Shown: piece by piece, positions 1 through 10,495 of the stretch
Position numbering within the stretch: position 1 is the first letter of the stretch
Layout: each line of letters starts with the position of its first letter
Assembly: GCA_023213315.1 (NCBI GenBank)
Contig: JAKCPI010014154.1
Span: 1 to 64,000 of the forward strand
Direction: 5' to 3'
From: Euborellia annulipes
Lineage: Eukaryota > Arthropoda > Insecta > Dermaptera > Anisolabididae
DNA: 64,000 nucleotides
Notes under the pieces: model-generated
The model's input: only the letters and a program-made list of their open reading frames with translations
What the model was told of the DNA's origin: nothing
The model's database searches: none
Position numbers and translations under genes: made by a program

Positions 1-46
1 ATATAATTGATTGGAGAAAGGGCAGGTTCAGCCAAATAAAAAAGCC

Positions 47-128
47 TTTATATGCTTCTCGACTCCGGAGACGTTTCGAGACAAATTTAATATCTCATCA
101 TCAGTCCGAATCGAAATGTTGCATAAAG
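47..128 (-). ncRNA. Hammerhead-ribozyme-like hairpin H1
   Basis: Read on the minus strand, the core is CTGATGA, an extra T, a GAGA...TCTC stem II with a long AT loop, then GAAACGTC (71-104). The flanks 47-70 and 105-128 pair with each other and form stem I of about 20 imperfect pairs. The order and the short self-complementary ACGT stem III are those of the minimal type I hammerheads described in Penelope-like elements. The extra base before stem II departs from the textbook core, so self-cleavage is not assured. No protein-coding part of an element is seen nearby. Confidence 0.6.
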
Positions 129-189
129 GTGGTCATTAATTATACAGTACATGTACATGTGAATTTATTATAATGAAAACGTCTCGAAG

Positions 190-1140
190 TGCACATGACA
201 TAAAAATTTCTCAATATTACTATATCATGCAGTACAAAAATATACAGTATTTTCTCTAAAATTGAATTAAATTTTTTAGATTTTGGAAGGTTCTTATATT
301 ATTTAGTATCTGATCAGGTTCTCTTTTACCCAATAATGCCAATTATTTTACTATTGTATGGTCCTAATACATATGTGACTGGGAGCTTTAGTACTTAAAT
401 GGACTCGGATTTTTTAAAATTCGTTACTAAAAAAAAAAAAAAAAATATTTTCCTTGACTTATTCTTTATTTATTTTTGTCCCTTCTCCAGATGTTCATCT
501 TTTTAAATTAAAAACCGTAAGCGAATATAATAATAAACGATGAGGAGATAAAAAAATAAAATTCAAAAATGCAAGATAACCATGTCGAGGGTCACGGTAA
601 CAAAAAAAAATTTGTAGTTTAAAAGATTTATTCTCATTTTCGGACATAATATAAACCTGAAACTTGCTCCACATCTCAACATTTTATCAGTTTGGCCATT
701 ATAGGAACAAGAAAGTGCCCTCTCTCGCAACCATTTGGTTTTTATCTTTCTTGGGTGCCAGAAGCCGTTAGGAGATATTAATCGTCCGCAACGGGGCGAA
801 AAAAATCCTATTTCGGGGGAACAGGAGGCTTTTGAAAAAAAAAAAAAATGTATAGATCGTTACGATGTCACACTGGAGATGAATGACCTCAAGATTCTTA
901 AGTTTTGTTATTTCGTATATAAATAGAGCAGGTGATGTGTAAAATATTTTTGATAGATTTTGATATTTTAAAGGTGATAAGGACAAATTTTAAATTTTTT
1001 TTCGACTTTAATCTTGTTATCAGTGATTTTTATTCTATCAAGGAGAGCTTGTTCTTGTTTTTTTTTTTTTTTTTTTTTCAAAAACACTCACTTTTTTTTC
1101 CATTCACACACAAGCAGAGCTTGTGAAAAGTAGTCGAAGT
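190..1140. other. AT-rich DNA without recognised features
   Basis: Homopolymer runs (A at 430-444, T at about 1059-1078) and scattered stop codons in all frames. I see no gene, splice signal or repeat family here. Confidence 0.5.
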
Positions 1141-1148
1141 CCTGGGTA

Positions 1149-1335
1149 AAGTGAGCGCCACAATTAAGGCCCCATCTTTTATCTAGAGGCTTAAGTATAT
1201 GGAATATAGTGAAATAATTTTAAATTTGAAAAGGTAAAATAAAATCTTCTGTACCAGATTTCGGTCATTAAAATTCTTTCACTATATACCATATACTAGA
1301 GGCTCCAGGTGGGGGCTTAATTGTGACGCACACTG
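1149..1335. mobile_element. Tc1/mariner-type MITE (187 bp, TA duplication)
   Basis: The two halves form an imperfect inverted repeat of about 80 bp per arm. The ends read AAGTGAGCGCCACAATTAAG on the left and the complement of CAGTGTGCGTCACAATTAAG on the right, flanked on both sides by TA (1147-1148 and 1336-1337). CAGTG-type ends with a TA duplication fit a non-autonomous Tc1/mariner element. It is too short to code for a transposase. Arm mismatches show it is not a fresh insertion. Confidence 0.7.
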
Positions 1336-1337
1336 TA

Positions 1338-2462
1338 CCATAGGCAGTAGAGAGGCCGGGGGAAGGAGACACATTCTCCCTCCTCTGGAATTGTCCAGGG
1401 ACAAAAGTTTGTACAAAAGTTTCTTTTAAATTTTTCAAATTGTGCTTGTTATAATTTGATGATTTTTCTCAAAACAATGGCCTTATATGTCGAAAAAACC
1501 TTCAAAAAATATTCCCCCACTTCCTCTCTTCTCTTGGGATGCCAATGTTGAGTACCCAGTACATTTCTTTGTTACTTACCAATACCGGTATTTTCCATTA
1601 GTACTTAAAATTCTCGATATTGTACAGAAAGCAATGAAAGTAATTAAAATACTTTCCTAGTAGTGGGCATAGACTATTAAAATTTTTTCTTTTAAAAGTT
1701 ATTAGTATCAGAAATTCTAGTATCAGTACTTCAAAATTATAAGTACTTTAAATAAAGTACTACAAGGAGTTATTTTTATTCTTTAGTTGATACAATAAAA
1801 ATACCAAAAATAGGCAAATTTCGTCCCCATTAGGTTACTTTCATAAATCTTTAAATATCTAAAAAATTTCTGTTTAAATATGGGACGTCAAAGTGGGGTC
1901 CACAGTTAGTAATTTATATATTTTTCGAACAAATACGATTATTTAATTATTTGATTTACAATTAGTTTTTTAATGTTAAAATTTATTATAATTATTGACA
2001 GAGTCGTAAATTTAATATACATGTTATAGATGATTGGCGCGGACAGTTATGTTCGAAGGATTGGAAATTTATTATGACATAATATATGCGAACCGAAGCG
2101 GGACGAAGGGAGGGAGGGGGGGGGAGTGACAATACAATATGGATAAATGAGACTTTAGGTAAAGTGAAATAAATTTAAATAAAAAAAGGTAGATACCAAA
2201 TGACCTCAGATGTCGAGAAAGACAAAAACTATTTTACAGATTTCAAAAAAGATGTTAGTTGTGTTGCCTAATTAAAGGCGTACTTTTTATACAATTTTTT
2301 TTTATTAAAACATTTTTACCAAGGTATATTAATATAAAAATTTTTCTTTTACTTTTTGAAACTCGTTCTATTGTAATATTCACAAGTCCGATTTTTATAA
2401 TTGTAAACAAAAGAATTAAAAAAAAAAAATAAATAAAATTTAAATTTAATGTCCGGTAGGGT
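1338..2462. other. AT-rich DNA with a SINE scrap
   Basis: No gene is seen. A short piece at about 2190-2230 (AAATGACCTCAGATG...AAAGAC) resembles the 3' part shared by SINE copies elsewhere in the window. A G-rich run lies near 2106-2127. Confidence 0.45.
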
Positions 2463-2632
2463 ACTAACTTAAAATTCAATTTTCAACCTCATTGCTCATT
2501 TCCTTCATGACTTAAATCAACAAACACAGATAGACCAATTTCCGGGACCCACTTTTTAGGACTCATGGAACCTCAAAAGGTGTATCAAAATCTTGACATC
2601 GAATTTTTGACATGATCGAAATACTTTAGCTT
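2463..2632 (-). repeat. R1 repeat fragment
   Basis: This minus-strand fragment matches the first third of the R1 repeat (full copy at 6850-7546). It contains the reverse complement of TTCGATGTCGAGATTTTGAT and of the GAGCTATGAGGTTGAAATTT section. The terminal TACTTTCTCT hairpin is reduced to AATACTTT. Diverged and truncated. Confidence 0.7.
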
Positions 2633-2758
2633 TATTATATTACAAATGTAAGATATACTTTGTCTACTTCAATAATGTATCTAAACCGTAAAACTTAAAT
2701 TTCCATTGTTTTTAAAAATGATTATTAAAAAAAAAATTCAATTCATATTTTGAATTAC

Positions 2759-2882
2759 GCCGGTGGGCCTGGCAAGAAGAATAGACGACAGCCACCAAGA
2801 TCAATGTTGTTAGGCAACGCCAAGCGGTGCTGAAAATCGGGATAGGTGGCCTCCGAAAAAGAAGACCGTTGAACGCCCACCG
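2759..2882 (+). repeat. 5S rRNA-like fragment, possible 5S-derived SINE
   Basis: A GC-richer block in AT-rich DNA. It starts GCCGGTGGGCCTGGCAA, like the block at 22695-22830. The sequence GATCA...GTTAGGCAACGCC followed by GGGATAGGTGGCC resembles the GATCACCGAAGTTAAGCAACG and GGATGGGTGACC segments of animal 5S rRNA, which form its internal promoter. The two copies share the head as well as the 5S-like body, which suggests a retroposed family and not two independent 5S genes. Resemblance judged from memory of 5S rRNA. Confidence 0.4.
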
Positions 2883-2942
2883 GAAGCCGATACATGAATT
2901 TAAATAAATTACAAAAAAATAATTTATAGCTGAGATGTTATA

Positions 2943-3433
2943 TTAATAAGAGGGTAGAAATGAGAGATGCAGCCAGTAGCGTAGCCAGGATTTCTACTTG
3001 GGGGGGGGCAAAAGTTTTATGAACCCCCCTTCCCCAAGAAACTTAAAGTGGAGAAATTTTTTTAGATAATATAATAATTATAAATAAAAAAACAAATTAA
3101 AAAAAATTTTTTTTTCTTGAAATAAAAAATAATTTTAATACAAAATTCGTAAATATTAGAGAATTTTTCAATTATTTACAAGTTTTTGTTAGATTTTAGA
3201 ATTTATGAGAGTTAATAAAATAATTATTTAAAAAAAAAAAATCATTAGGGAAAACAATAGGAATTTTTTTGTTTTGGAGAAGGCTTTGGGGGGGCCCGGC
3301 CCCCTGGGCCCCCCTGAATACGCCACTGGATGCAGCTAAGGTATTTTCACACATTTAATGTGTGGTTCCGTGTGTGAATTAAATAAATAAAGAAATAACC
3401 TTAGCTGCATCTCTCATTTCTACCCACTTATTA
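2943..3433. repeat. Inverted-repeat element interrupted by a hAT MITE
   Basis: The left arm (2943-2973 continuing at 3337) reads AATAAGAGGGTAGAAATGAG and the right arm (3391-3432) is its near-perfect reverse complement. Joining the left arm across the hAT insertion gives a compact fold-back with a CACACATTTAATGTGTG inner hairpin. The right arm contains TAGCTGCATCTCTCATTT, a motif also found downstream of several hammerhead cores here, but this copy has no hammerhead core. Confidence 0.7.
2974..3328. mobile_element. hAT-type MITE hAT-A (355 bp, 8-bp duplication)
   Basis: Ends are CAGTAGCGTAGCCAGGATTT and the complement of CAGTGGCGTATTCAGG. The insertion is flanked by a perfect 8-bp direct repeat GATGCAGC (2966-2973 and 3329-3336), the duplication size typical of hAT transposases. 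Inside are G- and C-rich runs next to the ends and AT-rich filler, with no coding capacity. It interrupts the left arm of the palindrome at 2943-3433, so it is younger than that element. Confidence 0.85.
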
Positions 3434-3778
3434 AAATTAAATAAATTAAAACCAATAATAATAATTTTTATTTTTAAAAACAATGGAAATTCAAAAGTTT
3501 CTCTGTCCAATTACATTATTGGAGGATAGTAGATGCTACATATATACTGTATATATTATATATATAGGTTGAGAAAGTAATGAATAAATAATAAGAGTCA
3601 ATATTTTTGACTAGGATCGTATATTAACACCATAGATTATATGTTAGCCACATCAGCTGATTATTTTTTTTATTTTTGTTACGAAAATTCGATCAAGATG
3701 AATTACTCAGGGCGGAGCTAAAATAATTCCCCTGACAAAAAAAAAAAAAAAAGAAGGATGCTGGCTGGACCTCTCATG

Positions 3779-4010
3779 TTGGGGAAGAGAAGAGAAACGA
3801 TTTGTGATTTGGCCTTGAGTTGGTTGGAAAGAGAAGGAGAGAGATAGAGAAAGAAAGGAAAAGAGAAGGAGATAGAAGAGACAGACATGGCTGGCATCCA
3901 GAGCCGACGGTGCGAAAGAGATGGAGCGATGGGGGCAGGAAAGAGATGGGAGAGACGGCGATAGCTAAAGACCCACATCGAAGAACCACAGGAGAGTACA
4001 GTCTCTACTA
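3779..4010. repeat. Purine-rich low-complexity tract
   Basis: The plus strand is dominated by A and G (AGAGAAGGAGAGAGATAGAG and similar). The reading frames in it are serine/leucine/arginine-rich products of the repeat and are not credible genes. Confidence 0.7.
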
Positions 4011-4024
4011 AAACCAAATGACAC

Positions 4025-5150
4025 ACCTTTTTTTTTTTTTAAGCCATCTGCGCTGGTGCTGAGAAAGTGAGTGGGGGAACCAACTATAATAGCATACACA
4101 CGCACAATCGTCTCTGATTAAGAGGGAAGGCATCGTGTTGTTTAGCTGGGTTAAGTTTGGCCAGCTGGGAACTTCAAATACACACACTCACACATACACA
4201 CATTTACACACAATAACAAAAAGAAAAATTTTATATTAAAAAAAATTTTTGTGACAAAATTGTGAAACAAGTGAGTGAAAAAAAATTTTTGTGTTTTTTT
4301 TTTTAATATTCTGTGACCGTCTATATCTACAATTTTGGTAATTTTTATTTTATATATATGTATTGATATATATCGCAAATTTTTTTTATAATCTATATAT
4401 TGATTTTATTATTGTATCTCTTCTCCTTTAGTGAAGAGATAAACTATTTTTTTTTTTTCTGAAAATAAAATTTATTTAAATAAAAAATCAAACGAGTCTA
4501 AATGGCCTGAGATGCCGAAAATGACTTATTGTTGTACCGTCGGAACAACTCATTATTCACTAGGTTACTTTTGAATAAGAAAAATTTGTTCAAAAATTTA
4601 CAAATTAAAAAAAAAAATTTTTATAAATTATTATTAAAATTTTTATCAATGGATTTAATTGGCAGAAAACATGGATGGATATTTTTTTATTTTTTTTTTA
4701 ATTTCCTTTATTTGGGTTCTATAATTAAAAAATATTTTTTTTTTTTGCATTTTAAGTTAAGTTGAATTCTAAAAAATCAAATATAGTAGTATTATATTAT
4801 ATTATAATGATAAATTGGAGAAAAATTTTCTTTTGACATACAGTATATTTTTTGACAATTGAGAGAAAATAAAAATAAAAAAAAAAAAATATTTTAAAAT
4901 TTTAATTAAACCTTGAAATCGACCAATATATATAAAAAAAAAAACTTTGCGTGATATTTTTGATAAAATAAATAAAAATTTTAGTGATATTATACTGACC
5001 AAAACGGTACACAGTGAAAAAAATTTTATTATTAGAAATAGAAGATAAAAAAATTATTCAAAGACCTATTTATTAAAAATTTTAATCTTATTATTAGAAT
5101 AACAAAACACAAAAATGCCATTTTTCCTCATTTAAACAATAAGCACAACT
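4025..5150. other. AT-rich DNA, CA-rich patch and a SINE scrap
   Basis: A CA-rich patch lies at 4180-4215 and a SINE 3'-end scrap at 4490-4530 (AAATGGCCTGAGATGCCGAA). The rest is AT-rich with homopolymers. No gene is seen. Confidence 0.5.
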
Positions 5151-5151
5151 T

Positions 5152-5182
5152 CGATGATGGTTCAAACACGAACCGAAACGTT
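5152..5182 (+). ncRNA. Degenerate hammerhead-like core H2
   Basis: Plus-strand CGATGA, T, a perfect 5-bp stem GGTTC/GAACC with a six-base loop, then GAAACGTT. One base of the CTGATGA motif is missing, so it is probably inactive. The flanks pair only weakly (GCACAACTT with AGCAAGTG). Recognised by similarity to the intact cores in this window. Confidence 0.45.
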
Positions 5183-5394
5183 AGCAAGTGATTAGGAATT
5201 TTTATTAAATTTAATGAAATAAAATTTGGCGATATTCTTTTTCGAAAAATTTCTTCTTACCTTCGATAAAACAATAAACTGGAGTTTTAAGTGAAAATGT
5301 GATATAAAATAATGATATACATTGTATATGTAATGTTTAGTTTAGTGTTGGAAAATAAATCAATAATTAAAATATTTCAATCAAGATGGAGGGT

Positions 5395-5475
5395 TCGCAT
5401 CCCGACCAATTGATTTCAATTGAATTGAATACCGGTCAATTGAAATAAAAAGGGATGCGGATGCCGAAAAAACAT
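5395..5475 (+). mobile_element. SINE-3 fragment
   Basis: Starts at a tRNA B-box-like GGTTCGCATCCCG, continues with CAATTGATTTCAATTGAATT and ends GGATGCCGAAAAAAC. The same body and 3' section recur at 44483-44638 and 21755-21885 (minus strand). The A-box half is missing. Confidence 0.5.
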
Positions 5476-5591
5476 TAAAATAAAATTGAAAAATATTTCA
5501 AAAAATTTTAGACACTAGAAAAAGTTCATAAATCATTCGATAAAATTTAAAAAATTTTAGTTTATTTCAGATTTTAAAATTTGTTTTTTTT

Positions 5592-5702
5592 TTTAGAGTT
5601 TTCAGCATCTTAAGTCATAGATAGACTTTAACCATATACTGTAAAATTGGAGTCCTGGCATATTTACTTAGGCCTATACCTTTTGGCATCTAAATGAATT
5701 AA
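5592..5702 (-). mobile_element. SINE 3'-end fragment
   Basis: On the minus strand it carries the CCAGGACT...TAAAGTCTAT...GATGCTGAAAAC order seen in the tails of the tRNA-derived SINEs here. The tRNA-like head is absent. Diverged. Confidence 0.45.
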
Positions 5703-5704
5703 AT

Positions 5705-6540
5705 ATTGAAAAACTTTAAATTATAGGGAAAACAAATATATTATTGAGTAAATTGAAAAAAATACTATTGAGTAAAAATTCAAAATTTCACTTTCTTGTA
5801 TTCATTATGAAAAAATTGATTTATATTAGAATATTTTCAAAAGAAACAAAATTTTATTGGTTAGATGTGAATTTATCCGCACCCTAAAGAGACGCCTTAC
5901 GAATAGCTATTGCCAAAAGAAGCCCTAGTTTTAAAAATGATAATTCTATTTAATTAAAATAAAAATTTAAAATAATAAATTAGGATGTTTACTTAAAAAG
6001 TATTATCTACTGCTACAATAAGATAAAATAGCTCCTATATACTATAAGGAATGAAAATAAATAAATATAAATTTTTTTTTTTCAAGTAATTTCGTATATT
6101 TTCATTTTCTATTCAACATCCTCTCCTTTTTTTCTATTTTATTAATTTTCTTAAAATTACCAATAGTTTTTCCAAATATCGAATTATACCCTTCCAATCC
6201 AAAACCCCTAATCGTCGGCAATCAATCAATCAAAGGTTCGTTCTAAAAATTTCTCCTATAACTTCTTTTATATCTCCATGGAGTTCCTAAAATTTGCAAA
6301 ATAAGCTAAATTTTATTCTTAAAAAAAAAAAAATTCCCTAATCTTAGAAAATGTTCAACTTCATCCTCTTTTTCACTCAAATACAGAATTTTAGTTAGTA
6401 AATTACACTATTAGAGAGAAGAAAAATCAATAGAAAATAATCCATAAAAAATTGAGATGCCATTTGGAAATCCAGAAGCAAACGAGACCCTCAGGCCTCA
6501 TTTATGCATATATATAGAGGATATATATATATGAAGGAAG
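5705..6540. other. AT-rich DNA without recognised features
   Basis: No gene is seen. A short AATCAATCAATCAA run at 6221-6234 looks like the tail of the SINE-4 family (compare 46511-46813), but no SINE body precedes it. Confidence 0.45.
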
Positions 6541-6544
6541 AAAA

Positions 6545-6720
6545 TAAAAGGGAGAGGGATTACCACTGCGCTCTCCGTTAGGGGGTGCGTGTACATACAA
6601 ACGTAATTACATTGATTGAGGGAAGAGGGAAAGAGAGATAAAACGGGCAAGAAAAGTAGGGGAAGTTAATCAAGAGTGAAATACACTCACATTCAAGAAG
6701 AGAGAGAGAAAGATGAAAGA
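6545..6720. repeat. Purine-rich low-complexity tract
   Basis: The plus strand is rich in GA (GGAAGAGGGAAAGAGAGAT and AGAGAGAGAGAAAGATG). No gene is seen. Confidence 0.6.
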
Positions 6721-6849
6721 AAACTCTCATTCATATAAATAAATAAAAAAAGATAGGAGTTATCTTAAAGATATAACTATTTTATATTTAGGCCTATATA
6801 CCTATTTACAGTCTATTGTCATATTTTTGTTAAAGGATAATTTATCATT

Positions 6850-7546
6850 TTTTTACTTTCTCTTACCTATGTATATATGTAATATATATATAGAGAGAAA
6901 GTATTGGTTTCATGTCAAAAATTCGATGTCGAGATTTTGATGGATCTTCCGTTTTGAGGTCCCCTGAATCCAAAAAAGTGGTTTTCGGACATGGTCTGTC
7001 TGTGGGTGGGTGGGTGGGTGGGTGTGTGGGTGGGTGGGTGGGTGTGTGTGTGTGTGTTCAATTTTAAGCATGAAGGAATTGAGCTATGAGGTTGAAATTT
7101 TATATTTAAGTTAAACACCCCCGGGACCGGAAAAATAAGCTTTAATCAAAATCGGCCAAAGAGTACTAGTACTTTACTGATGTACTTTTTCAGTTTTTTT
7201 CGATTTTCTCAAAATTTGCTCCAACGATTTTTTTTTAAATTCAAAAATCAATTATTTTTTAGATTCTCTTTAAAATGTATATTCTCATTTTGCAATTGAA
7301 ATCTTCTGAAGACCACTTTACTCTTGTATTTCATAGGGAAGATACGAGAAATGGTTGCCATGGTAACAAAATATAAATATTTTCCCATACTTATAAATTT
7401 TACATCTTGAATTCAATTGTATCCTACTGTCGGAAACTAAATACATGTCGACACAAAAAATCTGGTGTGCAAGCACAGAACATAACTTTCGATTACCGAA
7501 GGTAAAGAAAGTTGTGTGCTGTGCGCCAGTCACACCAGATTTTTTT
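6850..7546 (+). mobile_element. R1 repeat, longest uninterrupted copy
   Basis: R1 is a dispersed repeat of about 700 bp of unknown class. In order: a terminal hairpin TACTTTCTCTTACC...AGAGAAAGTA; a conserved block TTCGATGTCGAGATTTTGAT; a variable GT/GGTG microsatellite (7004-7058); a GGCCAAAGAGTACTAGTAC block; an RFX X-box-like site GTTGCCATGGTAAC (7354-7367); and a closing hairpin whose arms are AATCTGGTGTG and CACACCAGATT. No coding capacity and no clear target duplication. At least ten other copies or fragments lie in the window on both strands. Confidence 0.85.
7354..7367 (+). promoter_or_regulatory. RFX X-box-like motif inside R1
   Basis: GTTGCCATGGTAAC fits the known X-box consensus bound by RFX factors (two half sites around AT). 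The same site sits at the same place in R1 copies at 9967-9980, 53780-53793 and 55347-55360, with one change at 10934-10947. Function is inferred from the motif only. Confidence 0.45.
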
Positions 7547-7759
7547 CAAAGAGAAAAAAATTTATTTAAATACCATCGCCAAAAAAAAAACTCTGACTAA
7601 AAAAAAAACCAAAATGATTTATATTGTAAATACCCCTAAAATAATTTTAAATTTTTCAAATGTTTGAAAAAATTTTCTTGAACTCCCTGGGTACGCTTAT
7701 GACTCGGAGTCATCTTTTTTTTTATTATTTTCTCTTATACAAGTAAGCTTATATGTAAC

Positions 7760-7762
<3 letters not shown>

Positions 7763-7825
<63 letters not shown>
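7763..7825. repeat. (TA)n followed by (GA)n microsatellite
   Basis: About 17 TA units run directly into about 14 GA units. It lies where R1 copies normally have a short ATATATAGAGAG stretch, so it probably grew by slippage from that seed. Confidence 0.9.
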
Positions 7826-7828
<3 letters not shown>

Positions 7829-8252
7829 TATTGCATTCATGTAAAAAATTCGATGTCGAGATTTTGAAGGATATAGAACCCAAAAAAATGGGTTCCGCAA
7901 AATGGTTTGTTTATGTGATTGTGTTCAAAATAAAGCATAAGGGGGGGAAAGGAAAGGAGTTATGAGGTTGAAATTTTATGTCTAACAAATTGTAAGTTAA
8001 ACACTTTCCTGAAGCGTAAAAATAAGTTTTTAAATAAAATCGTTCAAAAAGAGCTATTTTACTGATGTATTTTAAAATTAATTCTCAAAATTCGTGCTAA
8101 CGTTTGATTAAAATTCATAAACCACTTATTTTTTAGATGATCATTTTGCCCTCAAAATTGTTCAAAGCATACTTTACTTCTACTTCATAGGGAAAAGTTG
8201 AGTTTCAGGATGGAGAAATAGTTATGAAAATATAAATATTTTTCAATTAGGT

Positions 8253-8387
8253 TTAGGCCTTTCCAGTACACAAAAAAAATACAATTTTTTCAAAAAATCT
8301 TATTTATTTTAAAAAAGTTTAACAAATAAGATATGATTTTTTGAAAAAATTGTAAATATTTTTTGTTTGTGCACTGAAAAGGCCTAA
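8253..8387. mobile_element. Inverted-repeat MITE nested in R1 (135 bp)
   Basis: The arms begin TTAGGCCTTTCCAGTACACA and, on the other strand, TTAGGCCTTTTCAGTGCACA. They pair over about 60 bp with a short AT-rich middle (CAATTTTTTCAAAAAATC in both arms). Class uncertain; no clear target duplication. Confidence 0.7.
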
Positions 8388-8439
8388 GCATCGTTATTAA
8401 TTAATACCTGCAGTCTAGGTTTGGAAATAAATATTTTTC

Positions 8440-8660
8440 AGATTCTTTTTACTCTTTTTGGCATCTTAGGCCATATTGATTATATATATATATGATACTT
8501 ATTATTTAAATATACGATATATGTGGAGGTCCAGGCACAATTTGGTATCCAAAAGAAATAAATATTCATTGAACTGCCTGGGATCCGAACCCGCACCCCT
8601 TTAAAATTATCAATATTGACATTTGTCAATTTTCTCTAACCACTCGGGCACGGGGAAAGA
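8440..8660 (-). mobile_element. SINE-2, tRNA Ser/Leu-like head
   Basis: On the minus strand the head is GTGCCCGAGTGGTTAGAG (A box), a long AT-rich variable section, then GCGGGTTCGGATCCCAGG (B box). The body (CCTGGACCTCCACAT...GGCCTAAGATGCC) resembles the SINE-1 body. The A box and long variable region resemble class II tRNAs (Ser or Leu). The imperfect direct repeat ATTTTTCAG/ATTTTTCTG on either side may be the target duplication. Confidence 0.7.
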
Positions 8661-9005
8661 GAGTGAATTTTTCTGTTTATAAATTTTACATTTTGAATTC
8701 TAATATATCTGCGAAAACTAAATATATATCGCACAAAAAATTTGGGGTGACAAGCTCAGAACACAACTTACCGAAGTTAAGAGAAAGTTGTGTGCTCTGC
8801 GACTTCCACATCAGATTTTTTTTTATATTCCCTTTTTATATAGGATTATACCTAAAACAAAATTGGAGGTCCCGATTGCCACAGCCGAGAATAAAGAGAA
8901 AATAAATGAAATTTGTTTATACTTATGAATAATATATAGCTATATAATTCATATACAATATTAAAATTCAATCTTATTTTATCTAAAACCTTTCTCCTAC
9001 TTTGT

Positions 9006-9030
9006 TTTTTTTTTTTTTTTTTTTTTTTTA
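9006..9030. repeat. Poly-T run
   Basis: About 25 T residues followed by ATATATATA. It could be the reverse complement of a retroposon tail, but no recognisable SINE body follows it. Confidence 0.6.
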
Positions 9031-9502
9031 TATATATAAACTCAATATTTGGTCCGGGCTTTTGAAGTTTAATCCATTCCTAAATCCAATTCCATTAATC
9101 TTTTTACTGTTGAAAAGTTTATTTGATTTTTAAAATAAGCCTTCTTTCCCAATTTTTAAGTAATAGGCAGGCTACTCCCAAAAGAATTATTTGAAACGTG
9201 AAACAAATCAAAGAATGAAAAATAAGAAAATTTTTTAAACATTTAATTACTATATTATAACATAATCTGAAAATTTAACAGAACATGAAATCCAACGTTC
9301 TGGCAGATAGGCTTTTGGGCTCATAAGCCATTTAGGACAATAATAATAAGGATCATAAAAATAAATTTATTGCATAAGAAGCAAAGGCTGATGATTTTTT
9401 AATTTAAATATAATAGTCCAGTTTTTTTTTTTAATATTTATTTATTAATTTTTTCAATTTTTATTTCTTTACTATTATTTCGGGGTCCGGCTGTGATTTT
9501 CT

Positions 9503-10090
9503 ATTACTTTATCTTACCTATGTATATATGTAATATATATACTTATATATATATATACTTATATAGAGAGAAAGTATTGGATTCATGTCAAAGATTCGAT
9601 GGATATACACGTTTTGAGGTCCCTGAGGTTTTCTCGACATGGTCTTTCTGTGTGGGTGTCTGAATCTAATTTTAAGCATGATGGAATTGAGCTAGGTGGT
9701 TGAAATTATATATTTTAGTTAGACACCCTTCTGGCGCTTGAAAATAATCTTTTGATTAAAATCGGCTTAAAAGTACTAGTACTTTACTGATGTACTTTTT
9801 CAGTTTTTTCGATTTTCTCAAAATTCGCTCCGACGATTTTGATTAAAATTCATATATCAAGTATTTTTTAGATACTCTTTAAAATGTATATTCTCATTTT
9901 ACTCTTGAATTCTTTTGAAGCACACTTTACTCTTGTACTTCATAGGAAAGATAGGAGAAATAAATGGTTGCCATGGTAACAAAATATAAATATTGTATTT
10001 CCTCATATAAATTTGACATTTTTAATTCTACTATATCGGCGGAAACTAAATATAAATATATCAGGTGCGACCAGTCACACCAGATTTTTT
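9503..10090 (+). mobile_element. R1 repeat copy
   Basis: Starts TTACTTTATCTTACC with the usual AT hairpin, keeps the ACTAGTACTTTACTGATG block and the X-box-like GTTGCCATGGTAAC (9967-9980), and ends at CACACCAGATTTTTT. The closing hairpin has lost one arm (only GCGACCAGTCACACCAG remains), and part of the opening block is deleted. Confidence 0.8.
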
Positions 10091-10495
10091 TAAAATTTTT
10101 ATATCATTTAAAATGGATTTAATTAAATTTTCTAGATTTTTTAAATTATGCTAATTGATCGATTCGCTTCAAGTGATAAACTAGAGGACATGAAAATGTT
10201 GATCAAAAAGAACGGAAGGCTCTAGCAATTGCTATTTAATTTCTTGAAATATTTATTTTTAACTAGAAAGACTTTTCACTATGAATTGCAAAATTAGTGT
10301 CCTGATATTATCAAAGTAACAAATGGCATTTAGAAAAATAAATTTACCTGCTTCAAGGAGGGGAGACAGGATATGAATAAATTATGAGACTCTAATTGAA
10401 TATTTAATTTTAAAAATAAAATATCATATTTTCTTTTATTTTGAATTTTAGAAAGAAAATTTTTTATTTTATTGAACTCGAGATATTTTTACTTT

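Larger units (their letters stand above)
7716..8825 (+). mobile_element. R1 repeat, interrupted by a MITE and a SINE
   Basis: Begins with a TTTTCTCTTATAC head, then a (TA)n run, a (GA)n run and TTCGATGTCGAGATTTTGA, and ends with the CACAACTTACCGAAG hairpin near 8760-8815. It is split by an inverted-repeat element (8253-8387) and by a minus-strand SINE (about 8440-8660). The expanded microsatellites replace the usual short ATATAT section of the terminal hairpin. Confidence 0.75.

Noticed and set aside
3718..4026. 102-codon open frame
   Set aside because: Again the complement of a GA-rich tract.
7762..7800. TATA box in the ATATAT runs
   Set aside because: It is a microsatellite inside R1; TATA-like strings are everywhere in this AT-rich DNA.
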